Origin: CAZYBC01 sp964645645
GTDB taxonomy: Bacteria; Patescibacteriota; Microgenomatia; UBA1400; PJMF01
Length of the DNA: 29,130 bases
Reading direction: 5' to 3'
NCBI GenBank assembly: GCA_964645645.1
Contig: CAZYBC010000013.1
Location: forward strand, 1-29,130
The position numbers and the translations under genes are program-made. This document shows positions 1 through 5,871 of the stretch, one piece after another (within the stretch, counting starts at the first letter, position 1; each line of letters starts with the position of its first letter). The notes beneath the pieces were generated by a model that saw only the letters and a program-made list of their open reading frames with translations, made no database searches and was not told where the DNA came from.

Positions 1-93
1 GCTATCTATCAATGAAATATCACTAAAAAACCAACACAAAATGTCCCTTAACCCATAAAAATATATCTAAATATTTTAGAAAAGAATTATTTC

Positions 94-291
94 ATGTCAG
101 AAGAAAATGAAAAAAGAATTAAAAAGTTAGATCCATTAAGCCGTTTTTTTATAGAAATGGCTGGTTTGTTTTTTTCTCATATCTCTGAAACCAATCAATC
201 TGCGGGTGCTGACGTCGATAAAAGAGGACATCTTTCAGCTCGAGATATTGCTACTCCTTTAGATAGAAAACCTACTAGAAAAAGAAGATAA
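94..291 (+). CDS. Small hypothetical protein (65 aa)
   Basis: A short, highly charged protein with no recognised family. The N-terminus is rich in Glu/Lys, residues 15-31 form a short moderately hydrophobic helix-like stretch (around SRFFIEMAGLFFSH), and the tail is basic (PTRKRR at the end). It ends well before the next promoter. A purine-rich AGAAAAG lies about 10 nt before the ATG and could be a weak ribosome-binding site; no clear -10 box sits at the leaderless spacing seen for other genes here. Codon use is AT-rich like its neighbours. It could be real or a chance ORF, and no function is proposed. Confidence 0.45.
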   Translation: MSEENEKRIKKLDPLSRFFIEMAGLFFSHISETNQSAGADVDKRGHLSARDIATPLDRKPTRKRR

Positions 292-351
292 GAGTGGTAG
301 TAAATTAAAAATGAACCTAAAAAAGTAAGAGAATACATAATTTTTATCCAA

Positions 352-360
352 TGCTATAAT
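352..360 (+). promoter_or_regulatory. Extended -10 promoter (TGCTATAAT), leaderless
   Basis: A perfect TATAAT preceded by TGC ends 6 nt before the ATG at 367. Initiation at the usual distance from the -10 would fall on or next to the start codon, so the mRNA is predicted to be leaderless. No -35 box is obvious, as expected for an extended -10 promoter. Confidence 0.7.
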
Positions 361-366
361 TTTTCT

Positions 367-1044
367 ATGCCTAGCCATAGCAACAATTTTTTATTTCAGC
401 CTTTTTTTAAATTTTTAGGTCTTATTTTAGGGGTTATTGGGGTGATCTTTTTGTTTGATCATTTCTACCTTAACCGTCAAGGTTTTGCTCTTAGGCAAGA
501 TTCAGACTTAGTTCCTTCCCCCACTCCAATTTCTGTTGGGCAACCGTTATTTCTTTCCCCTACCCCAGATACCAGCAATGTGACGGTTGATGGTTATCAA
601 AATGAAAAATTGGGTTTTAGTTTAAAGTTTGCTCAGCCTTGGTTGGCTAGAGAAATTAATTATGTGGCTAATGCCACAAGTTTAGTGATCACTAATCCCG
701 AAGCTCAAGTAGAAATTCAGTTTAATTATTTACCACTGGGTTTGGAGGGGCAAACTGGCCCCACTAGAGAATTGGGTGAATTGGCTCATCAGGGTTCTTT
801 TATTTTAGCTGGTAAAAATTTAGATCGGTATAAAGTTTTGCAACCGGTTAAAAATAGTGCTGGTGAGCAAACAGTTGATGCGGTGGCTGTGGTTTATGCC
901 GAACCAAACACTCAAAATTTAGAGTTTCTATTAAGTAATTTACAATTATCAATTAAGGTTTTGGCCACCGGTAAAGATTCAGCTTTAAGCGCCGAAGCGC
1001 AAGAAGAAGCAGAAAAAGTTTTGAGTAGCTTGAAGGTAAAATAA
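367..1044 (+). CDS. Membrane-anchored extracytoplasmic protein (225 aa)
   Basis: Single-pass protein: a hydrophobic segment at about residues 12-32, a Pro/Thr/Ser-rich linker (PSPTPISVGQ and SPTPDTSN, residues 50-70), then a compact soluble domain of about 150 residues. The domain opens with YQNEKLGFSLKFAQPW, the 'aromatic-F-x-h-x-F/Y-P-x-x-W' opening common in PsbP-like or DUF-type surface domains of Patescibacteria; that family link is from memory and tentative. No catalytic motif is visible. The start is fixed by the extended -10 box 6 nt upstream. The protein at 17051 has the same plan (N-terminal anchor, SPSPT linker, domain beginning with SFSITYPDYW), so the two may be distant relatives. 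Function unknown; it is probably exposed outside the membrane. Confidence 0.75.
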   Translation: MPSHSNNFLFQPFFKFLGLILGVIGVIFLFDHFYLNRQGFALRQDSDLVPSPTPISVGQPLFLSPTPDTSNVTVDGYQNEKLGFSLKFAQPWLAREINYVANATSLVITNPEAQVEIQFNYLPLGLEGQTGPTRELGELAHQGSFILAGKNLDRYKVLQPVKNSAGEQTVDAVAVVYAEPNTQNLEFLLSNLQLSIKVLATGKDSALSAEAQEEAEKVLSSLKVK

Positions 1045-1083
1045 CTTTTAATTTTTCCTAGCTTGTTTTACAAAGCTGGTTTA

Positions 1084-1092
1084 TGTTTTAAT
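1084..1092 (+). promoter_or_regulatory. Extended -10 promoter (TGTTTTAAT), leaderless
   Basis: TGT followed by TTTAAT (5/6 to consensus) ends 7 nt before the ATG at 1100. The spacing matches the other predicted leaderless promoters in the window. Confidence 0.5.
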
Positions 1093-1099
1093 TAATCCC

Positions 1100-2047
1100 A
1101 TGTGGCAATTGATTATTTTTTTTATTATCGGCTTAATTGGTTTATGGATAGGTGCAGAGTTAATTATTAAAGCTGCTGGCAAAATTTCTAAATTTTTTGG
1201 TTTATCAGAAGTTTTTATTGGGTTAACAATGCTCGCTCTTGGAGCTGATTTTCCAGAAATTATGCTGTCCTTTACGGCGGCCATGGAAAAAAGGGCTGGT
1301 AAAGAGGTTGATCCCATTATTGTGGGTAATATTTTAGGCTCTACCATGTGCCAAATTGCTTTAATCTTAGGTTTAGCTGGGTTGTTAAGTATTTTAAAAA
1401 TGAAGAAAAAGATCACTTTACATAATGGCATCATGTTGCTCATTAGTAGTGGCTTGCTATTTTTAGTGTCTTTAGATGGGTTTATTTCACGCGCTGATGG
1501 TTTGATTTTTGTTATTGTTTATTTGGTTTATTTCTTGACTCTTCAACGGCAAACAATGTTATCCAAAGTTAGAAAAAATTTTAAAATTAAAAGTGAAAAT
1601 CCTATTTATGCTATTTTGCAATTAGCTTTAGGTTTGTTTGTAATTGTTGAATCATCTCAGTTAGTTTTAACTAATAGCATTGCAATGGCTGAAAGTTTTG
1701 GGGTGAGCCAATTATTAATTGGAATTTTATTAGTCGGTTTGGGGACAAGTTTGCCAGAATTAGTGATTGCTATTACGGCTGTAATTAAAGGTTCCGATGG
1801 TTTATCAATTGGTAATTTAATGGGTTGTTATATTGTTGATGTTTTAATTTCTTTGGGGGCTAGTGCTTTATTAGGTGGCTGGACGGTAGATAGAAAAGTA
1901 GTATTTTTTGATATGCCTTATTTAATTTTTACTACCGTGGTAGTTGTGTTGTTTTTGTTAACAAGAGAAAAATTGGAACGTAAAGAATCAGCTCTAATTA
2001 TTTTGCTTTATCTTATTTACATTGTCTTAAAATTTAATGGTTGGTAA
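1100..2047 (+). CDS. CaCA family Na+/Ca2+ (cation) exchanger
   Basis: Integral membrane antiporter of the Ca2+:cation antiporter superfamily (YrbG/NCX_Mj type), about ten membrane helices in 315 residues, the usual prokaryotic length. Both alpha-repeats are visible. The first (about residues 33-90) has LALGADFPEIM followed by GNILGSTMCQ; the second (about 200-250) has GLGTSLPELV followed by GNLMGCYIVD. The acidic residue of each PE motif is the known ion ligand in the family. The first repeat departs from the usual G-T-S-x-P-E, reading G-A-D-F-P-E, which may alter ion choice. It would exchange Ca2+ or another cation for Na+ or H+ across the cytoplasmic membrane. Transcribed from its own start-proximal promoter; efp follows with another promoter. 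Confidence 0.9.
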   Translation: MWQLIIFFIIGLIGLWIGAELIIKAAGKISKFFGLSEVFIGLTMLALGADFPEIMLSFTAAMEKRAGKEVDPIIVGNILGSTMCQIALILGLAGLLSILKMKKKITLHNGIMLLISSGLLFLVSLDGFISRADGLIFVIVYLVYFLTLQRQTMLSKVRKNFKIKSENPIYAILQLALGLFVIVESSQLVLTNSIAMAESFGVSQLLIGILLVGLGTSLPELVIAITAVIKGSDGLSIGNLMGCYIVDVLISLGASALLGGWTVDRKVVFFDMPYLIFTTVVVVLFLLTREKLERKESALIILLYLIYIVLKFNGW

Positions 2048-2087
2048 AAAATACCCTCTAGGTGCTGACAAATAAGCATTTATTAGG

Positions 2088-2093
2088 TAAAAT
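2088..2093 (+). promoter_or_regulatory. -10 box of efp (TAAAAT), leaderless
   Basis: TAAAAT (5/6) ends 7 nt before the ATG at 2101. It supports starting efp at that ATG rather than at an in-frame GTG 39 nt upstream, which would lie outside the transcript. Confidence 0.5.
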
Positions 2094-2100
2094 CACTTCT

Positions 2101-2667
2101 ATGGCAAAAATTAAAGCTGGCAACATCAAAAAAGGTACCTATATTGATTATCAAGGTCAACCTCATTACATCGTCAAAACTCAATTTGTTTCTCCTGGTA
2201 AAGGCTCAGCTTTTACTAGAACCAAAATGAGAAATATTATTACTGGTTCAGTGATCGAGTTCAACTTTAAATCTCATGATAATATTGAAGAAATTGATGT
2301 AGAACATAAAGAAATGCAATTTCTTTATATTGATGGTGATGAAGTCGTATTTATGGATCAAAATACTTATGATCAAATTAATGTACCAGCTGCTTTATTA
2401 GGTGAAAAAGTTAATTATTTAGTGCCAGAATTAATGGTTTATATTGTTTTCTATCAAGGTAAACCTTTGGGAGTCAGCTTACCACCTAAAGTTAAAATGG
2501 TAGTGGCCGAATCAGAAGATGCCGTAGCTGGTGACCGCCAGAATGCTGGCAAGAAACCAGTGACTATGGAAACTGGTTTAATAGTGCAAGCTCCTTTGTT
2601 TATTAAAAAAGGTGAAACTTTAATTGTTGATACTGAAACTGGTGATTACGTTTCTAGAGCAAATTAA
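2101..2667 (+). CDS. efp: Translation elongation factor P
   Basis: EF-P relieves ribosome stalling at polyproline stretches by binding between the P and E sites. The protein has 188 residues, the standard family length, beginning MAKIKAGNIKKGTYI, the typical EF-P opening. The loop that reaches the peptidyl-transferase centre reads SPGKGSAF, with Lys34 in the position that is beta-lysylated (EpmA/B) or otherwise modified in many bacteria; an Arg that would call for rhamnosylation is absent. No modification enzyme is seen in the window. The C-terminal OB fold ends with GETLIVDTETGDYVSRAN, matching the conserved 'G-D-x-I-x-V-x-T-x-x-G-x-Y-x-x-R' end. The start was chosen because the family begins here and a -10 box lies 7 nt upstream. 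A terminator hairpin follows. Confidence 0.96.
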   Translation: MAKIKAGNIKKGTYIDYQGQPHYIVKTQFVSPGKGSAFTRTKMRNIITGSVIEFNFKSHDNIEEIDVEHKEMQFLYIDGDEVVFMDQNTYDQINVPAALLGEKVNYLVPELMVYIVFYQGKPLGVSLPPKVKMVVAESEDAVAGDRQNAGKKPVTMETGLIVQAPLFIKKGETLIVDTETGDYVSRAN

Positions 2668-2676
2668 TAATTTTAG

Positions 2677-2685
2677 TGGTATAAT
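2677..2685 (+). promoter_or_regulatory. Possible extended -10 (TGGTATAAT) between efp and tRNA-Lys
   Basis: A perfect TATAAT preceded by TGG lies just downstream of the efp stop. It could drive tRNA-Lys, but a terminator-like hairpin begins only about 10 nt later, so it may instead yield a tiny RNA or be fortuitous. Confidence 0.35.
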
Positions 2686-2694
2686 TTGTAGGTT

Positions 2695-2733
2695 CTAAAT
2701 TGAGGAATTTTTTCAGCCTCAGATTTAGTTTTT
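2695..2733 (+). terminator. Intrinsic terminator of efp
   Basis: The arms CTAAAT-TGAGG and CCTCA-G-ATTTAG form an 11-bp stem with one bulged G and an 11-nt loop, followed by TTTTT. It sits 27 nt after the efp stop, so it most simply ends efp transcription. Confidence 0.65.
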
Positions 2734-2750
2734 AATCTTAACAAAAAATA

Positions 2751-2772
2751 GGCTTATTTCGCAGTAAGTCTA
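2751..2772 (-). repeat. 22-bp copy of a dispersed repeat end
   Basis: This 22-mer (starting GGCTTATTTCGC, ending GTAAGTCTA) is the exact reverse complement of 10862-10883, the left end of the 165-bp element upstream of serS, and matches that element's right end in direct orientation. A 22-base match is not expected by chance in 29 kb. It ends 6 bp before tRNA-Lys, and TCTAAT at 2769-2774 resembles a -10 box 4 nt before the tRNA 5' end. Confidence 0.75.
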
Positions 2773-2778
2773 ATAGAT

Positions 2779-2852
2779 GGGTCCGTAGCTCAGTCGGTTA
2801 GAGCGACAGCCTTTTAAGCTGTGCGTCCCGGGTTCGAGTCCCGGCGGACTCA
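2779..2852 (+). tRNA. tRNA-Lys (anticodon UUU)
   Basis: A complete cloverleaf can be drawn: acceptor GGGTCCG/CGGACTC with one G-U at the second pair, D stem GCTC/GAGC, anticodon stem ACAGC/GCTGT around loop CTTTTAA (anticodon TTT), a 5-nt variable loop GCGTC, and T stem CCGGG/CCCGG around TTCGAGT. Discriminator base A at 2852. CCA is not encoded (CTT follows), so a nucleotidyltransferase must add it. It would be charged by the class I LysRS encoded in this window. Its 3' end runs straight into the palindromic terminator. Confidence 0.97.
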
Positions 2853-2895
2853 CTTATAAAAAAAGACTCATTAATGAGTCTTTTTTTATAAGTGA
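2850..2895. terminator. 46-bp perfect palindrome, bidirectional terminator
   Basis: The sequence is perfectly self-complementary across 46 bp, centred between 2872 and 2873. Each arm has GACTCA next to the centre and an A7/T7 run outside it, so read either way it gives a hairpin followed by a U-rich tract. It can end tRNA-Lys transcription from the left and the large minus-strand gene from the right. Its first three bases are the last three of the tRNA. Confidence 0.85.
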
Positions 2896-2896
2896 A

Positions 2897-3038
2897 TTCG
2901 GCTGTAGAATCAAACCCCAGTGCGCGTATTTGAGAACATAGTGCACACGAGCAAAGCGAGGCGCACTATGCTCAAATAAGTGAGGAAGCGCAAGCGAAGC
3001 AAGAGCAATAACGAAGTTATTCTTGCTAAGCGAGCAAG
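2897..3038. repeat. Hairpin cluster, with 15-bp block shared with the serS-upstream element
   Basis: The region opens with TTCGGCTGTAGAATC (2897-2911), identical to 10885-10899 in the 165-bp element. Three stem-loops follow. The first has arms 2927-2944 and 2963-2978 (16 bp plus a 2-nt bulge). The second has arms 2998-3012 and 3016-3027 (12 bp plus a 3-nt bulge, loop GAA). The third has arms 3022-3027 and 3033-3038 and competes with the second. Loops are rich in GCGAAGC/GCAAAGCGAG-like words. It lies at the 3' side of the large minus-strand gene. No coding function is seen. Confidence 0.6.
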
Positions 3039-3069
3039 CTCACTGTCTCCGGCGGACAATATGTGATTC

Positions 3070-5700
3070 TTATTGAGGCATTTGCCATTGCAAATCACCA
3101 TTATCATCTAGAAATGGTTTGGGGAATAATTCTGGATTCCAAATATCTTCTTGTGACCAAGTGGCAGGATCTCCTGACCAGCCTGGAGGGAGTGGAATGT
3201 TTTCTAAATATGAAAATAGTAGGTCAATGATTTCATCCACAACAGAAATTACTTTAGACATTTTTTCAGTATCTTCTTTACTAATTCTTAATTTTTCTCT
3301 TAGATTATCTTCCATTGCAGTTCTACTTGCTGGATTTTGCCAGAATTGCTTTACTACTAAAAGAGATTTTTTTATCCACGGTAATAATTCTGATTGAGGA
3401 TTTTGAGATATACTGTTAAAAACATTAATCATAACTTCAGAGTTAAAAAATATTCTAAAAAAATTAGCAGAAAAAGTTGATAATTCAACAGTATGCGCCA
3501 TGGCAAGAAATCCATCTAGATTAGAATCTTGAAATAAAGTAGCATTTGAAAACAAATTCCAAGCAGTACTATCTTGATAACCATGTTGTAACATTAAAAT
3601 ACTGCTATCTAACTGCAAGCCTTTATTTTGGCGTGTATTAAAATTGAATACTAAATTAAAAAGAAAATTTTTTCTAAAATCTACCCAATCTATAACGGTT
3701 TTTCCACCAAAGACTTCGCTAATTAATTTATTACTACGATTATTTTCGAAATAAGAACTTGAAGGAAAACCTGCTCCATCAATTCTGCGCCGAACATTAA
3801 ATAAATCTACACTACCTAAAAAAGTATGATTATCTGATTGGGCAATTCTCATTTCTTCATCTAAAAAAACGCTCAATTTTTTAAACATGCTAGCTATGAG
3901 GATTGTTCTCCCCGCACAATTGTTTTCTTGTACAACTGCTTGAATAGAAGGAGCCGTTTCTATCACGCTATCCATATTATATTTAGAATTAGGATTTTCT
4001 CCTTTTACCCCTCCAATTATTCCAACGTCAGGTATAAACACACCAACTATAGTTGTTAAAAGTAAATCAGTTATTATCTTTTGAGCCAAAACAATTTTTC
4101 TTTTAGCTTGATATTCAGCCTGAAGTTTATCTTTAACTTGATTATCTTCAACAGTTGTAATTATCTCTGTTAACCTTCGCCAATTTTGATCATTTTCTAA
4201 AGGATGATCTGGAAAAACATATGAATTTTTAGGTTTAGATAAACTATCAGCAATTAGATCAATTTCATTAGCAATCAATTGTTGTACCCTTTGATATTCT
4301 GCTTGTTGTTCTGGAGTCTGTAAGACAATTTGTTCTGCTACTGCAAGTCTTGCTCGTCCTTCTTTAAGACTATTTATAACAGGAGCATCAGCTAATGACT
4401 CTAAATAATCTTCTATAGTGGCTGTTTCAGGCATTTCTTGTGAATTTCTTAGGAAAAATAATCTTTTCATTGCCTCTGTCACCGGCATTTTTTGTAATAA
4501 AGCTCTTTGTCCGCGTTCAACTAAGGTATTTATTAACCAATCTTTTGGTCCATATTCACTTAAACGGTCAGTTAATAAAGCATTAATCTGCATTGCTTCA
4601 TCTATGCCTAAACTAATTAGTTTATTTAGCCTGGATAAATCTGCTTCTTTAGAGATAGGTTCTCTTGTATTTTGGCCTTTAAAAAGTCTTTTTAAAAATG
4701 AATTAAATTGTTGCCATAAATTTTCATTACGTCTTTCGCTTATTGGATGAGAAATTTTTTTCCACCTTCTTACTAATCTTGGTACTAAACTATCTAATCT
4801 TTTTCTTATTTTTTCTTGAGTCGCTTCTCGATATTTTGATTGATCTAAAACGGCTAATCTATGGCTAATTAACTCCAATTCTGACAAATCTGCAGCACTT
4901 GCATTAGGGTCATTAATTACTCTCTGTGCTAGCCCTAAAGTCGTCTCTAATATTTGATTTGTATTAAATAAAATTCTAGTTTTGATCTCTTCTAGTGATT
5001 GTTGAGTTTCTGTACTAATTTTTTCACCTTCTTGTTGAGGCAATTGATATCCTGTTAAAACTTCTTGCCAATTTTTAGCGTTCAAAGCTGCAATAGCTAA
5101 TTTAGCTAATAAATTTAAAGCTAATTCTTTTCCTACTCCCGCTTCCGGATCGACCGCATCAATTTGATCACACAAATTTATTAAGTCTAAGGGGCTTTGC
5201 AACTTATCTTCTTCAATCAATAAAATATGCCCTTCAATCTCTACAGATTCTACTTTGGAAACAAAACCTTTATCATCTCTTTCAGCTACTTTTACTCCTT
5301 TCATCTTGGCATGATTAATTAACATTCCCAATCCATCTGGTAAATTCACTGCGTTTGGATTATTAGTAAGTCTTTTTTTTGCATCAATCATAGCTTGTGG
5401 AGTTAAAGCAATAATTCTAATCCCATCTACTAACCCTGTGATTGAATTGTGTAGTAATTCTCTAATCGTGACTCCCCAGATTTGTTCATCGTCTATGTTT
5501 TTTTCACCAGCATACCAATGTAACTCACTGGGTAATTCTTTTATTTGCCCAGTTTCTGTCATAATTAAACTTAATTCATATTTAGTTAGAACACATATTT
5601 GTCCAGTAAGTAAACTCCAGAAATCACTCCCAGGCAAAACCTTATTCATGTTTTCTGGCTGAAAAGATTCTCGCTGGGCTTTTGCTTCACTAGCTGGCAT
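3070..5700 (-). CDS. Large hypothetical protein (876 aa), unrecognised
   Basis: I do not recognise a family. The frame is open for 876 codons with no interruption. There is no signal peptide at the N-terminus (MPASEAKAQRESFQ is polar), and the only strongly hydrophobic run is around residues 550-570 (LLLTTIVGVFIPDVGIIGGV), so it is probably cytosolic or membrane-associated at one point. Residues 200-540 are rich in charged and helix-forming residues and look like an elongated helical region; the last 300 residues are more aromatic and globular, ending PPGWSGDPATWSQEDIWNPELFPKPF. No Walker, nuclease or protease motif stands out. TATAGA ends 9 nt before the ATG and may be its -10. It is monocistronic, flanked by the bidirectional terminator at its end and a divergent promoter at its start. 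Possible lineage-specific gene. Confidence 0.75.
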   Translation of the reverse strand: MPASEAKAQRESFQPENMNKVLPGSDFWSLLTGQICVLTKYELSLIMTETGQIKELPSELHWYAGEKNIDDEQIWGVTIRELLHNSITGLVDGIRIIALTPQAMIDAKKRLTNNPNAVNLPDGLGMLINHAKMKGVKVAERDDKGFVSKVESVEIEGHILLIEEDKLQSPLDLINLCDQIDAVDPEAGVGKELALNLLAKLAIAALNAKNWQEVLTGYQLPQQEGEKISTETQQSLEEIKTRILFNTNQILETTLGLAQRVINDPNASAADLSELELISHRLAVLDQSKYREATQEKIRKRLDSLVPRLVRRWKKISHPISERRNENLWQQFNSFLKRLFKGQNTREPISKEADLSRLNKLISLGIDEAMQINALLTDRLSEYGPKDWLINTLVERGQRALLQKMPVTEAMKRLFFLRNSQEMPETATIEDYLESLADAPVINSLKEGRARLAVAEQIVLQTPEQQAEYQRVQQLIANEIDLIADSLSKPKNSYVFPDHPLENDQNWRRLTEIITTVEDNQVKDKLQAEYQAKRKIVLAQKIITDLLLTTIVGVFIPDVGIIGGVKGENPNSKYNMDSVIETAPSIQAVVQENNCAGRTILIASMFKKLSVFLDEEMRIAQSDNHTFLGSVDLFNVRRRIDGAGFPSSSYFENNRSNKLISEVFGGKTVIDWVDFRKNFLFNLVFNFNTRQNKGLQLDSSILMLQHGYQDSTAWNLFSNATLFQDSNLDGFLAMAHTVELSTFSANFFRIFFNSEVMINVFNSISQNPQSELLPWIKKSLLVVKQFWQNPASRTAMEDNLREKLRISKEDTEKMSKVISVVDEIIDLLFSYLENIPLPPGWSGDPATWSQEDIWNPELFPKPFLDDNGDLQWQMPQ

Positions 5701-5852
5701 AAAAACTTGTCTATATTAAATTTAGCACAATTTATGATCAAAGTTTCAGGATATTTTTAATTTATCGGAAATTTTGGCTATTTTTAAGCAAGGTTGTTTA
5801 GTTATTGCAGTATTTGATTTTTTTCTACATTTTTTTCTCTCCATTCTTGTTC

Positions 5853-5858
5853 TATAAT
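5853..5858 (+). promoter_or_regulatory. -10 box (TATAAT) overlapping an upstream ATG
   Basis: A perfect TATAAT, 13 nt before the ATG at 5872. It contains part of an earlier in-frame ATG (5857), which therefore should lie upstream of the transcript start. This decides the start codon of the following gene. Confidence 0.65.
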
Positions 5859-5871
5859 GGACTTTATACCT

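Noticed and set aside
1081..1443. 120-codon ORF on the minus strand inside the CaCA exchanger gene
   Set aside because: It lies wholly opposite a well-supported gene, has no promoter or SD, and its sequence looks like the complement of membrane-helix codons.
2062..2100. GTG at 2062 as the efp start
   Set aside because: It adds 13 residues not found in the EF-P family and lies upstream of the likely promoter.
5857..5871. ATG at 5857 as the start of the LytR_C-like protein
   Set aside because: It overlaps the TATAAT at 5853-5858 and would be upstream of the transcript.
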